A stretch of 64,000 nucleotides of DNA from positions 67,939 to 131,938 of the forward strand of contig DATD01000031.1 of assembly GCA_002504525.1 (NCBI GenBank). Reading direction: 5' to 3'. How positions within the stretch are numbered: the first letter of the stretch is position 1; each line of letters starts with the position of its first letter. The position numbers were made by a program, and so were the translations under genes. The stretch is from Methanomassiliicoccus sp. UBA345 (GTDB taxonomy: Archaea > Thermoplasmatota > Thermoplasmata > Methanomassiliicoccales > Methanomassiliicoccaceae). This document shows positions 1-8,266 of the stretch, piece by piece. The notes beneath the pieces are model-generated. The model saw only the letters and a program-made list of their open reading frames with translations. It was not told the DNA's origin and ran no database searches.

Positions 1-925
1 TAAGGTAGTAGTAGCCGTGCTCGGCGCCGCGGAAGAACGCTTCGGCACCGTCGGGCCCGTCGCCGAACCGGCCGGCCATGAAGCCGACCACCCCCTTCAC
101 GTTTCCCTGGTACACGGGAGCCTCGCACGCCTGCATCTCGATGTCCGTGTAGCCATTGGTGCATAGGACCATGTTGTCCCCGTGCACGGTACCGCGGTCC
201 GTCGTTACCGCGACCTCGTCGCCAAGGCGGGCCCTCCTCACCGCACTGCGTTCGAAAAGACGGAACCGCTTCGGATAGGCGACCAGCAGATGTTCGGCCA
301 GCGCTTCGGTCAGGACCGCCGCGTTCAGCACACCTGAAGCCATGCACACCGCGGCGATGTAGCGCCGGTCGATGGTGCGGAGGACCCGCATCATCTCGCC
401 CTCGCTCACCTCCTTCACTCCCTCTGGCAGATCCGACAATGCGCCCTTCACCACTGCCATGGCCATGTGCGGTGCTCCGGCCGCGATCCACTTGGCCCGC
501 TCGTTCATCAGCGATCGCACCGCCTCGGGGGTGCTGAGAGCCACCTTTCCTTCCACCCTGAGAAGGTCCCCCGGCCGTTCCAGCCGGGTGAGGATGTCCT
601 GCAGGCGGTCCCACCCCGACAGCACTTCCCTGTAGCCCTGCATGACCTCCGCCTCGCCGAGCTCAGCGGCCATCTCGTCGAACCACCCCTCCAGGGCGGC
701 GACGGCCTGGCCGGCGTTGTGGCCCGTGGCCCCGTGAGCCACCAGGCCTTGCTCCAGCAGCACCACGTCACGGTCGGTGTCGCGCAGGACGAAGAATGCG
801 GTGGCAAGACCGGCGATGCCCCCGCCCACCACCACCGTATCGGCGGCCTCGTTGCCTTCGAGCGCTACGACGGGGCGCCTTCTCTCCAACTGGGAGATCC
901 ACGGAGATGCTCTCCGGACCGTCAT
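1..925 (-). CDS. FAD-dependent oxidoreductase (DAO family), C-terminus missing
   Basis: This minus-strand frame stays open for 308 codons and runs off the left edge of the window, so the C-terminus is missing. About 30 residues in, it has a dinucleotide-binding motif (VVVGGGIAGLATA), followed by an acidic strand end (VVLLEQG) and then a VAHGATGHNAGQ segment. That pattern is typical of D-amino-acid oxidase/DadA-type flavoproteins that oxidise amines or amino acids. The ATG at 925 was chosen because a TATA-like element (947-959) lies about 28 bases upstream, as expected for a leaderless archaeal mRNA. The substrate cannot be read from the sequence. The neighbouring methyltransferase is separately promoted, so context does not help. 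Confidence 0.8.
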   Translation of the reverse strand, partial: MTVRRASPWISQLERRRPVVALEGNEAADTVVVGGGIAGLATAFFVLRDTDRDVVLLEQGLVAHGATGHNAGQAVAALEGWFDEMAAELGEAEVMQGYREVLSGWDRLQDILTRLERPGDLLRVEGKVALSTPEAVRSLMNERAKWIAAGAPHMAMAVVKGALSDLPEGVKEVSEGEMMRVLRTIDRRYIAAVCMASGVLNAAVLTEALAEHLLVAYPKRFRLFERSAVRRARLGDEVAVTTDRGTVHGDNMVLCTNGYTDIEMQACEAPVYQGNVKGVVGFMAGRFGDGPDGAEAFFRGAEHGYYYL

Positions 926-946
926 GGGATGGCATTTGGAAGCGAC

Positions 947-959
947 ATTATTTAACAAT
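947..959 (-). promoter_or_regulatory. TATA box for the FAD oxidoreductase
   Basis: The minus strand reads ATTGTTAAATAAT, centred about 28 bases upstream of the ATG at 925. This spacing implies transcription starts at or next to the start codon. The 926-1127 interval otherwise holds no gene that I can support. Confidence 0.5.
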
Positions 960-1127
960 AGGAGGAGGGGAGGCCTCGGTTGCGGGCATGCTCCTCCCAC
1001 CGGCGTTCCGAGGACGATGGCATCTTGACATCGACCGAACGGGCCATGAGGAACCGCGGTCTCGCGGCGCAATTCATGATGCAATGATGGCGCGGGTGCA
1101 TAGCTCGCCATCCTCCGGCTGAGGCGA

Positions 1128-2192
1128 TCAATCCTCTGCCCTCTCTTGGGCGCATCGCGCGTCCCTCAACCGCTCGATGGCCCGAGCGGCGATGCCAGGG
1201 ACGATCTCATAGCCGATGCCGTTGCGCCCCAGGCGAGCGGCGGCCGCCAGGGTCGTTCCGCTTCCGCAGAAGGGGTCCAGGACCGTCTCGCGGCGATAGC
1301 TGAACGCGCGGATGAGGCGGGACGGGAGCTCGACGGGGAACGGCGCCACGTGGTCCCTGCGGTCCCCGCTCCCTTCAGGGTTCATCAGCCACACGTCGGA
1401 GTTCTTTATGCTCAGCCAGAACTCACGGTCCAGGCGGGATGCCTCCCGGTCCTCGGGGGACACATGAGCATACTTCGGCTCCCTTCCTCTCGGAGGCTTC
1501 TCCAGCTCCAGGATGAACTCGTGCATGTTGTTCAGTAGGATCCCGCCCGGGAACGGATAGGTGCCGAAGGGCGCCCTCACCCCGTTGGTCTTCTGCCAGA
1601 CGATGTCTCGCTTGAACACGAAGCCGATGTCCTCGCACAGGTCGACCGTCCTTCCCGTCAGGTTCAGGGTCCGGTACGTTCCGCCGTCCAGCCGCAGCGG
1701 GAGGTTCATCAGGTTGATGAAGGCCTTTCTTCCGGGCCGCAGCACGCGGAACGACTCCCTCCATACGATGGCGATGCGCCGCAACCATTCGTTCATGGAA
1801 TGCACGTTGCCCAGGTCCCCGTCCACCGGGGCGGAGGAGTACATCTTGGTGTTGAAGTAGGGCGGCGAGGTCACCAAGAGATGGACGCTATCGTCGTCCA
1901 GGTCATTCATGCGCGATGCGTCGTCGCATATGACCTCCTGCACAGTGCTGCCGATGTCCACGCTGGAACAGCGATCGGGAACAGCCTCCGTCCTTCGGGC
2001 AGCGATGTCCTTCAGCTCGGCGAGGTCGAACCGCTGCTGTCCACTGGAGGCCATCTGCACCGGGATGCGGCTCTCCCGGACCAGACGATGGACCTCTTCC
2101 ACCGTCGTGCCCAGATATCTCGCCGCCTCTCCCGCGGAAAGATACTGCCGGGCGCGATAGTCGGGACGGCCTCGTTGTGTCCAGTCCTCCAC
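1128..2192 (-). CDS. DNA methyltransferase with N-terminal HTH domain
   Basis: A 354-residue protein predicted to methylate an exocyclic DNA amino group (N4-cytosine or N6-adenine). Residues about 18-65 look like an excisionase/MerR-type helix-turn-helix (SAGEAARYLGTTVEEVHRLV). The catalytic motif TSPPY follows near residue 112, and the SAM-binding motif DPFCGSGTT lies near the C-terminus. That order, catalytic motif before SAM motif, is the beta-class layout. No restriction endonuclease gene is adjacent, so it appears solitary. The start is GTG at 2192, with a TATA-like stretch at about 2213-2226 placing the transcript start close to it. The fused HTH may recruit the enzyme to sites or regulate its own promoter; that is inference. 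Confidence 0.85.
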   Translation of the reverse strand: MEDWTQRGRPDYRARQYLSAGEAARYLGTTVEEVHRLVRESRIPVQMASSGQQRFDLAELKDIAARRTEAVPDRCSSVDIGSTVQEVICDDASRMNDLDDDSVHLLVTSPPYFNTKMYSSAPVDGDLGNVHSMNEWLRRIAIVWRESFRVLRPGRKAFINLMNLPLRLDGGTYRTLNLTGRTVDLCEDIGFVFKRDIVWQKTNGVRAPFGTYPFPGGILLNNMHEFILELEKPPRGREPKYAHVSPEDREASRLDREFWLSIKNSDVWLMNPEGSGDRRDHVAPFPVELPSRLIRAFSYRRETVLDPFCGSGTTLAAAARLGRNGIGYEIVPGIAARAIERLRDARCAQERAED

Positions 2193-2262
2193 GCCGCCGA
2201 ACTAGGCAGCCCGCCATTGTTAAGGCTTTGCGACCCTGGCCGCCTTTATGCACGGCGCGTGC

Positions 2263-2670
2263 TCATCCATAACCGTCCGGCTCGTAGCTGATCTTTCCTG
2301 CGGCGGAGGAGCAGGAGCGGTGGCGTATTACGTCCCGTACCGTGTTGCGCAGTATGGTGGCGTTCGTATCACCGACGATCTCGCCCCGGAAACTCTGGCC
2401 GCAGAACATCTTGATGGTGGGGGTCACCAGCACCCCGTACTGTATCGCAAGGTCCAGGTTATCCTCCGCATTCACCTTGGTGAACACCGCCTCATCGTCC
2501 AGCTCCTTCGACAACGCCTCCAGGACGGGCGCGAGTTCCTGGCATATCGGGCAGTCGGGGAGGTAGAACTCCACCACCACGACCTTCTGGGTGCTGCTAA
2601 GCAGCTGCTCCAGGGACAGTTGGTCTACATCCTGTACGCTCATCCTATCGATCAATGGCCGTTGTTCCAT
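2263..2670 (-). CDS. Thioredoxin-like protein
   Basis: A 135-residue thioredoxin-fold protein with the redox motif CPIC at about residues 40-43, following a hydrophobic strand (KVVVVEFYLPD), and the cis-proline segment VTPTI. It should catalyse thiol-disulfide exchange in the cytoplasm. The ATG at 2670 is preceded by a strong GGAGGGGG ribosome site about 6 bases upstream, which is preferred over a longer upstream extension. It lies 85 bases downstream of echF on the same strand, so it may be a distal member of the Ech operon, for example as a redox partner or maturation helper. The C-terminal tail beyond the fold (about 25 residues) has no recognisable feature. Confidence 0.8.
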   Translation of the reverse strand: MEQRPLIDRMSVQDVDQLSLEQLLSSTQKVVVVEFYLPDCPICQELAPVLEALSKELDDEAVFTKVNAEDNLDLAIQYGVLVTPTIKMFCGQSFRGEIVGDTNATILRNTVRDVIRHRSCSSAAGKISYEPDGYG

Positions 2671-2755
2671 GTGGCCCCCTCCGGTGCGGAGTAGGCGAGC
2701 GGCCCGTCTATAAGCCTTCACCACGCCTCGGACGCTTCGGCCGCCCCGGCGTCCG

Positions 2756-3145
2756 TCAGGATGGCGGGCCGCCTTCCCCGCGAGGAAGGTGCTCCACCCG
2801 GTACTGGTGCTTCGGAAGGTCTACTGAGAACACGTGGACCGTGGGCGCCAGATCGGGAGCGGAGTAGTCGGGCAGCATGCTGATGGTCTGGGTGGGGCAC
2901 ACCTCCACGCAGGTGTTGCACGCTATGCATCGATTGCGCACTATCGTCTGGGTCTTGGCCTCCTTATCGGTGGTGATGGCGATGGTGGGGCAGCTCCGCT
3001 CGCATCGGCGGCAGAAGATGCACTTCTCCATGTCCCATACCACCTGGCCACGGTTGGAGGCCGGCAGGTCCGCCTTTCCCTTCGGGTACGCGGTGGTGAA
3101 CGGCCGCCTAAAGAGATTTCGCAGGGAGGAGGTCAGCATCGACAT
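2756..3145 (-). CDS. echF: Ech hydrogenase ferredoxin-like subunit EchF
   Basis: A 129-residue polyferredoxin subunit with two [4Fe-4S] motifs, CIFCRRCERSCP and CIACNTCVEVCP. It is the homologue of complex I NuoI and of EchF, and should pass electrons from soluble ferredoxin to the small subunit EchC on the cytoplasmic face of the membrane complex. It is the last of six genes in the order echABCDEF and starts 4 bases after echE, so translation is probably coupled. The C-terminal 45 residues after the second cluster contain no extra cysteines. Confidence 0.9.
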   Translation of the reverse strand: MSMLTSSLRNLFRRPFTTAYPKGKADLPASNRGQVVWDMEKCIFCRRCERSCPTIAITTDKEAKTQTIVRNRCIACNTCVEVCPTQTISMLPDYSAPDLAPTVHVFSVDLPKHQYRVEHLPRGEGGPPS

Positions 3146-3149
3146 GGCA

Positions 3150-4226
3150 TCACCGGTCCGTGCAGCATATGCAGGGGTCCAGGGACACCGTGATGACGGC
3201 CACGTCGGCCAGCTGGCATCCTGGCAGCAAGACCTGCACGGGAGGCACGTTGACGAAGGCCGGCGTCCTTATCTTTATGCGGTCCAGCTGCAGCTTCCCC
3301 ACCGCCTTGACGTAATACACCAGCTCGCCCCGGGGGGCCTCCACCCGGCCGAGGCCTTCCCCAGTCGGATGACCTTTGACATCGACGGCGACCGGACCCT
3401 CCCGGAGCAGGGAGAGGCATTCCTCGATCAGGTCGACCGAACGAAGGCATTCGTCCATGCGGACCATGGTGCGGGCGTAGCAGTCGCCCTCGGCCCTCAC
3501 CACTGGCCTCAGGTGCAGCATGCCGTAGGCGGCGAAGCTGTCCTCCCGCACATCCTCCCATATGCCCGAGGCCCTGGCCACCGGGCCGACGGTGCACCAG
3601 TCCCGGGCCTGCGTCTCGGTGAGCTTTCCCACTCCCTTGGTCCGCTTGCTCAGGGTGCTGTCCCGGGCGAAGATGCCCCGCAGCTCGTCCAGTTTCGGCC
3701 GCAGCTTCGTCATGGCCTCGGCGGCCCTCTTCTCCATCGAGGCGTCGAGGTCGCGCTTGACGCCCCCGATGACGTTGATGCTGTAGTGCACCCGGTTGCC
3801 GGATATCTCGTTCACGAGGCGCATGACCAGCTCCCGCTCCCGGAAGCACTGCATGAACAGGTTCTCGTAGCCCACCGCCTCGGCGATGTGGCCCAGCGCC
3901 AGCAGGTGCGAGGTGAGCCGCTGGCACTCCATCATGATCGACCGTATGAGGCGGGCCCGCTCCGGAATCTCCACACCGTAGATCGACTCCATGGCCTGGC
4001 AGTACGCCGATGCGTGGTGGTTGGAGCATATCCCGCACACCCTCTCGGCGAGATACTGCGTCTTCTTGTAGTCGAGGGACAGCGCATGCTCCATGCCCCG
4101 GTGGTTGTATCCCAGGTTCAGCACCGCTCCCGTAACCGTCTCGCCGTCCAGCTTCAGGCTGACATTGAGCGGCTCCAGGAACGCGGGGTGCTGCGGCCCG
4201 AACGGTATGATGGTCGAACGGCTCAT
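3150..4226 (-). CDS. echE: Ech [NiFe] hydrogenase large subunit EchE
   Basis: A 358-residue catalytic large subunit of a group 4 energy-converting [NiFe] hydrogenase. Both NiFe ligand pairs are visible: RVCGICS (C64, C67) near the N-terminus and DPCICC (C352, C355) at the extreme C-terminus. It should therefore bind the NiFe site and reduce protons or oxidise H2. The protein ends three residues after the last cysteine (TDR), so there is no C-terminal extension for a maturation protease, as in many Ech proteins. Its start overlaps the echD stop (ATGA). No hyp maturation genes are in the window. Confidence 0.93.
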   Translation of the reverse strand: MSRSTIIPFGPQHPAFLEPLNVSLKLDGETVTGAVLNLGYNHRGMEHALSLDYKKTQYLAERVCGICSNHHASAYCQAMESIYGVEIPERARLIRSIMMECQRLTSHLLALGHIAEAVGYENLFMQCFRERELVMRLVNEISGNRVHYSINVIGGVKRDLDASMEKRAAEAMTKLRPKLDELRGIFARDSTLSKRTKGVGKLTETQARDWCTVGPVARASGIWEDVREDSFAAYGMLHLRPVVRAEGDCYARTMVRMDECLRSVDLIEECLSLLREGPVAVDVKGHPTGEGLGRVEAPRGELVYYVKAVGKLQLDRIKIRTPAFVNVPPVQVLLPGCQLADVAVITVSLDPCICCTDR

Positions 4227-4564
4227 TCCTCCTCCTTGGGCCGCTTGCGCAGCGGCGCCTTGACGCTCTTGTCGACCAGCAACAGCCCGGGCTCCAGGCC
4301 CTTGAACCTCATGCCCAGCAGGTCGATGTTCTCCCTCTCCATGTTGGCCGCGCCCGCGTAGATGTCGGAGATGGAGTCGATCTCCTGCTCCGCCGGAACG
4401 ACGAATCGCCGGTCGACCATGGCGCCGCCCTCGTCGAAGAGGTACACCAGCTCGATGGTGCCGTCGCCGCGGTCCCGCCCGATGACCGATATCAGTCTCG
4501 CTCCCCTCCCCTTCATGCCGCCCGCCATGCCGCGGACGCCGCGGTCCTCGACGCCTCCGCTCAT
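4223..4564 (-). CDS. echD: Ech hydrogenase subunit EchD (NuoC-like)
   Basis: A 113-residue protein at the position of the NuoC/30-kDa-like subunit in an Ech operon and of similar small size to known EchD. The start at 4564 overlaps the echC stop codon as ATGA, which is why it is preferred over the longer open frame. The first 25 residues are glycine- and arginine-rich. The conserved part is the alpha/beta segment from ARLISVIGRDRG onward. It is a structural bridge between the large and small subunits and has no cofactor cysteines. The assignment rests mostly on operon position; sequence conservation alone is weak. Confidence 0.8.
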   Translation of the reverse strand: MSGGVEDRGVRGMAGGMKGRGARLISVIGRDRGDGTIELVYLFDEGGAMVDRRFVVPAEQEIDSISDIYAGAANMERENIDLLGMRFKGLEPGLLLVDKSVKAPLRKRPKEEE

Positions 4565-5010
4565 TCCTTCACCTCCTTGGCCGCCAATGCCTTCTTCTCC
4601 CACAGGGACAGCGCCTTGGTGAGGCCGTCGATCAGCGCCTCGGGCCGGGCGGCGCAGCCCGGGACGTACACGTCGACCGGAATCACCTTGTCGACGCCGT
4701 AGCATACGTTGTAGCAGTTATGGAACGGCGCCCCGGTGGAGGCGCAGTTGCCGCACGCCATCACCAGCTTTGGCTCCGGCACCTGCTCGTACAGGTTGCG
4801 CAGGCGGTCCTCGCACTTCTTGGTCACCGGGCCGGTTATCAGCAGGATGTCAGCCTGCTTGGGGTTCGCCTTATTGACCCCGCCGAACCGCTCCACATCG
4901 TACCGGGGAGTGAGCAGCGCCCACACCTCCAGATCGCATCCGTTGCAGGAGCCGGTGTCGAAATGAAGGATCCATGGCGACCTCGCCCCCACCCTGTCCA
5001 GGAATCCCAT
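4561..5010 (-). CDS. echC: Ech hydrogenase small subunit EchC
   Basis: A 149-residue NuoB-family small subunit. The four cysteines for the proximal [4Fe-4S] cluster are present in the usual contexts: GSCNGCD, CGNCAS and PGCAARP. It transfers electrons between EchF and the NiFe site in EchE. The ATG at 5010 overlaps the echB stop codon, and its own stop overlaps the echD start, showing tight translational coupling. Length and motif spacing are normal for the family. Confidence 0.92.
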   Translation of the reverse strand: MGFLDRVGARSPWILHFDTGSCNGCDLEVWALLTPRYDVERFGGVNKANPKQADILLITGPVTKKCEDRLRNLYEQVPEPKLVMACGNCASTGAPFHNCYNVCYGVDKVIPVDVYVPGCAARPEALIDGLTKALSLWEKKALAAKEVKE

Positions 5011-5858
5011 CAGATCACCCCGCTCGCGTACAGCACAATGAGGTTCAGCGCGATGAGCCCCACCCCGGCGGTCAGCATGAACAGCACCATCCTCCTCCTG
5101 GTAAGGCGGGCGGTGATGTTGTCGATCAGTATGGCGGCGAGCAGCAGGATGAACGCCGCGGCGAGCTTCACCGCCACGTTGGTCAACGGGTCCGGGCCGC
5201 TGACGAACAGGGTGGCGACGCCGTAGACGAACGCCAGCTGGAACCACCGCCCCAGCTCCATCATGGCCAGGTATCGGCCGGAGTACTCCACGTAGGGGCC
5301 GGAGACCAGTTCCTGATGGGCGGTCGGCACGTCGTACGGGGACTTCTCCAGGAGGATGACCAGCACCGGCACCAGGGCGGCGAGCGCCAGCGGGATGCGC
5401 TCCAGCAGCCCGGCCGGGGCCTCGCTCGCCAGGAAGGAGCCGTTGATGCCCACCGCGATGATCACCAGGAACAGCACCGGCTCGTAGGCCAGGATGGCCA
5501 GTAGTTCCCGGTTCGCTCCCAGGTAGGAGTAGGGGGATGGCGCGGAGTAGGCGCCCAGCACCAGGAACACCGCGCCCATGCTGCTGATGAAGAACGCTAC
5601 CAGCAGATCGCCTCCGAACGCGAACAGCACGAAGGCGACCGCCTGGAATGTAAGGCAGAACGCCGCGAACAAGCCTTGCAGGTCGCCCAGCATCTGCGGC
5701 CGCTTGCTGAACAGCTTGCCGATGTCGTAGAACGGCTGCAGCAGGGGAGGGCCCCGGCGGTTCTGCATGCGCGCGGTGATCCTGCGGTCCACGCCCATGC
5801 TCAGCCCCACCAGCAGCGGCCCCGCGAGGAGGATGGCGATCGACACCAGGGGGTCCAT
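5010..5858 (-). CDS. echB: Ech hydrogenase membrane subunit EchB (NuoH-like)
   Basis: A 282-residue, multi-pass membrane protein of the NuoH/HycD family that anchors the hydrophilic module and links redox chemistry to ion translocation. The signature loops are present: RMQNRRGPPLLQPFYDIGKL near the N-terminus and the acidic segment EKSPYDVPTAHQELVSGPYV followed by EYSG. The ATG at 5858 overlaps the echA stop (ATGA), which fixes the start inside a longer open frame. About eight hydrophobic segments are visible. Confidence 0.92.
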   Translation of the reverse strand: MDPLVSIAILLAGPLLVGLSMGVDRRITARMQNRRGPPLLQPFYDIGKLFSKRPQMLGDLQGLFAAFCLTFQAVAFVLFAFGGDLLVAFFISSMGAVFLVLGAYSAPSPYSYLGANRELLAILAYEPVLFLVIIAVGINGSFLASEAPAGLLERIPLALAALVPVLVILLEKSPYDVPTAHQELVSGPYVEYSGRYLAMMELGRWFQLAFVYGVATLFVSGPDPLTNVAVKLAAAFILLLAAILIDNITARLTRRRMVLFMLTAGVGLIALNLIVLYASGVI

Positions 5859-7720
5859 CACAGCACCTCCGATATGAGGGGGGCGACGACCAGCAGCACG
5901 ACCAGGACGGCGCTGGCCGCGGTGCCGGCGCGGCTGATCCGCGAGGCGGATCGCTCTGACAGATAGTAATCGCCCCCGACCTGGAGCTCGTCGACCGCCT
6001 CGCCGCCGCCGTACGGCGTGTCGCCGCCGGCCGGACGCAGGAACAGCCTGGCCGCCAGGAACACCACGATCGCCAGGAACAGCAGCAGGAACGCCTGGAG
6101 CTCGCCTCCCGCAGTGAACAGCGTCAGCGTATCGGTCAGGCCGGGAAGGAGGAGCTCCCGCGCCACGAACGGGGCGATCAGGTAGTGGGTTATCGGCCCG
6201 ATCAGCACCGAGATCGCCACCGCTCCCGCGCTCAGCGCTCCCAGCTCCCACCGGTAGGCGCGGAGGGAGGCGTCGTTGCGGAGCGGGCGCCCCGGGCCGG
6301 TGACCGAGGTCAGCAGCACCCCCATCCACTTGAAGTAATACACCACGATGGACGCGAACCCCACCGCCAGCAGGAAGGCCAGCAGCGGAAAGACTATCGC
6401 GGCTTCGCTGATCAGCCACTTCGACACGAACATGCCGAACGGGGGGAGGACCAGAGTGGCGATGCCCACGAAGATGGCCATGGTGACGAGGGGCAGGTCC
6501 TTCCTCAGCCCGTACATGTCCTCGATGTCATCCGAGCCCCTCACTTCCTTCACCACGCCCACCGCCAGGAACAGCAGCGCCTTGGAGACGGCGTGGTACA
6601 GCAGCAGCACCATGGCGGCGGCCATCGCCAGCGGGGTTCCGATGCCCGCGCACATGACGATCAGGCCGAGATTTCCGATGGTCGAGTACGCTAGGACCCT
6701 CTTGGCATTGCTATTGGTCATCGCCAGCACCGAGGTCGCAAGGAACGACAGCCCGCCCACCAGGGCGATGGCGGCGGAGATCGTCAGGTCGCCTTGGAAG
6801 GAGGGGGCGATCCGCAGCAGCAGGAACACCCCCAGGTTGACCATCGTCGACGAGTGCAGCAGCGCCGACACCGGGGTGGGCGCCACCATGGCAGCCAGAA
6901 GCCAGGACTGGAACGGCAGCTGGGCGGACTTGGTGAACGCGCCGATGGAGAGCAGGGCGAAGGGCAGCAGCGCGAGGCCAGCCGCGCCACCCGCCATGAG
7001 GTCGGAGAGCAGGTAGGTATCGTGATAGTACTGCAGGAGCCTCGCCCCCATCAGCAGCGCGAGGCCTCCGCCGGTGTTGATGATGAGGGCCAGCCTCGCC
7101 GCATTCTTGGCCTCGTCGGTCCGGGCGTGGCCGATGAGCAGGAAGGAGAACAAGGTGGTGGCGCTCCAGAACACTTCGAACCACCGCATGTCGTTGCACA
7201 TGACCGCCGCGTTCATCACGCCCAGGAAGGCAACGATGACGGCGAGGAACGTCCCCCGGCGAGGGTCGTCCCTCATGTAGGTAAGGGAGTACACGGCGAT
7301 GAGGGAGCCGACGATGGAGGTTATCAGCACCAGCACCAGGGCGAGCGTGTCGATCAGCAACGCGGGCCCCTCGGACCCGGGGGAGGCGACGAGGAGCCCT
7401 ATCATGATCAGCTCGCCCACCGAGAACAGCGCCACCAGGACGCTGCGGGTCCTCCAGCCGAAGTACAGGAACGTCACGGTCAGAACTATGCCCAACGCCT
7501 CCACCACCGTGCTCAATTCCTCCGGAGGGGAGATGGACAACGCCGTGAACCCCCGCCCGGCCATGTCCAGCAACAGGATGACGGATGCGATGATGAGCAC
7601 CGCCGCGGTCCCTCCGACGATGTACCTCTGGAGCCTCCTGGGACCGGCCAGCAAGCTGGCCGCTGCCCCCGCCAGGGGCACCAGGACGAGCAGTGCGGTT
7701 GCTACCTCTCCCGTGGCCAT
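5858..7720 (-). CDS. echA: Ech hydrogenase antiporter-like subunit EchA (NuoL-like)
   Basis: A 620-residue polytopic protein of the NuoL/MrpA family, the presumed ion-pumping subunit of the Ech complex. The TM7 and TM8 lysine regions are recognisable (AFTKSAQLPFQSWL and YHAVSKALLFL). The TM5 motif, usually W-E, reads FWSATTLFSF (W185, S186), so the canonical glutamate appears to be replaced by serine. The ATG at 7720 is preferred over an upstream TTG. It is the first gene of the operon, with a shared promoter region near 7795-7808. Confidence 0.9.
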   Translation of the reverse strand: MATGEVATALLVLVPLAGAAASLLAGPRRLQRYIVGGTAAVLIIASVILLLDMAGRGFTALSISPPEELSTVVEALGIVLTVTFLYFGWRTRSVLVALFSVGELIMIGLLVASPGSEGPALLIDTLALVLVLITSIVGSLIAVYSLTYMRDDPRRGTFLAVIVAFLGVMNAAVMCNDMRWFEVFWSATTLFSFLLIGHARTDEAKNAARLALIINTGGGLALLMGARLLQYYHDTYLLSDLMAGGAAGLALLPFALLSIGAFTKSAQLPFQSWLLAAMVAPTPVSALLHSSTMVNLGVFLLLRIAPSFQGDLTISAAIALVGGLSFLATSVLAMTNSNAKRVLAYSTIGNLGLIVMCAGIGTPLAMAAAMVLLLYHAVSKALLFLAVGVVKEVRGSDDIEDMYGLRKDLPLVTMAIFVGIATLVLPPFGMFVSKWLISEAAIVFPLLAFLLAVGFASIVVYYFKWMGVLLTSVTGPGRPLRNDASLRAYRWELGALSAGAVAISVLIGPITHYLIAPFVARELLLPGLTDTLTLFTAGGELQAFLLLFLAIVVFLAARLFLRPAGGDTPYGGGEAVDELQVGGDYYLSERSASRISRAGTAASAVLVVLLVVAPLISEVL

Positions 7721-7794
7721 GTGCAATGATGGAATGGTGCGATGGTTAGTTCTACCTTGCCCTTCACCATGGCCATCAGGACGGCAGGCATTGA

Positions 7795-7808
7795 GAATAT
7801 CTATTAAT
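7795..7808. promoter_or_regulatory. Divergent promoter between echA and the universal stress gene
   Basis: GAATATCTATTAAT is AT-rich on both strands. It is centred about 27 bases before the plus-strand ATG at 7831, which suits a leaderless stress gene. In the opposite orientation it would give the ech operon a leader of roughly 55 bases. The remaining 7721-7794 sequence shows no other element. Confidence 0.45.
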
Positions 7809-7830
7809 CCAACACATCGATGATGTTGTG

Positions 7831-8256
7831 ATGGACGAGAACGAAGCGGGGGGCATCGTCAGGGGGAGGAGCCTTCTCCTGGCGACCGATGGAAAGCCCC
7901 ATTCCATGAAGGCCGCGCAGTACGCCATCGAGCTGGCCAGTCTGGCCTCCTCCCGGCTTTACATAATATACGTGGTGAGCAGCAGCAGCGATCCCAGCAA
8001 GCAGGCCGCCATCGATGAGGGCATGAGACAGCTCGACGAGCTGAAGTCCCTGGCCGCGGCCAGCGGAGTGGAGGCGACCACGCTCCTGGAGGGGGGCAGC
8101 ATCTACGAAGCCGTCCTGTCCGCAGCCGACCGCATCCATGCCGGAGCGATCGTCGTCGGGACGTCGGAGAAGAGCACCCTGGACCGCGTCCTGATAGGCA
8201 GCGTGTCGGAGTTCGTGGTCCGCAACTCTCGCTGCAGCGTCATCGTGGTCCGCTGA
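7831..8256 (+). CDS. Universal stress protein family (UspA)
   Basis: A 141-residue single-domain UspA-fold protein (SLLLATDGKPHSMKAAQYAI at the N-terminus, RNSRCSVIVV at the C-terminus). The family often binds ATP through a G-x2-G-x9-G-S/T motif. Here the region reads VVGTSEKSTLDRVLIGS, so the second glycine is replaced and ATP binding is uncertain. The ATG at 7831 is used; an in-frame GTG lies immediately before it. The gene sits alone between the Ech and Ehr operons on the opposite strand, which hints at a role tied to energy status, but that is inference. Confidence 0.85.
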   Translation: MDENEAGGIVRGRSLLLATDGKPHSMKAAQYAIELASLASSRLYIIYVVSSSSDPSKQAAIDEGMRQLDELKSLAAASGVEATTLLEGGSIYEAVLSAADRIHAGAIVVGTSEKSTLDRVLIGSVSEFVVRNSRCSVIVVR

Positions 8257-8266
8257 ACCCCCGGAC

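Noticed and set aside
467..955. Plus-strand frames in the first kilobase
   Set aside because: The minus strand encodes a flavoprotein with a clear FAD motif across the same bases; the plus-strand frames have no conserved features.
2877..4361. Long open frame (494 codons) on the plus strand opposite the Ech genes
   Set aside because: It is a shadow of the well-conserved echE/echD frames in high-GC DNA; its translation is arginine-, histidine- and proline-rich with no domain. The same applies to 14307-15695, 17904-19430, 28997-30505, 33246-34508 and 42711-44291.
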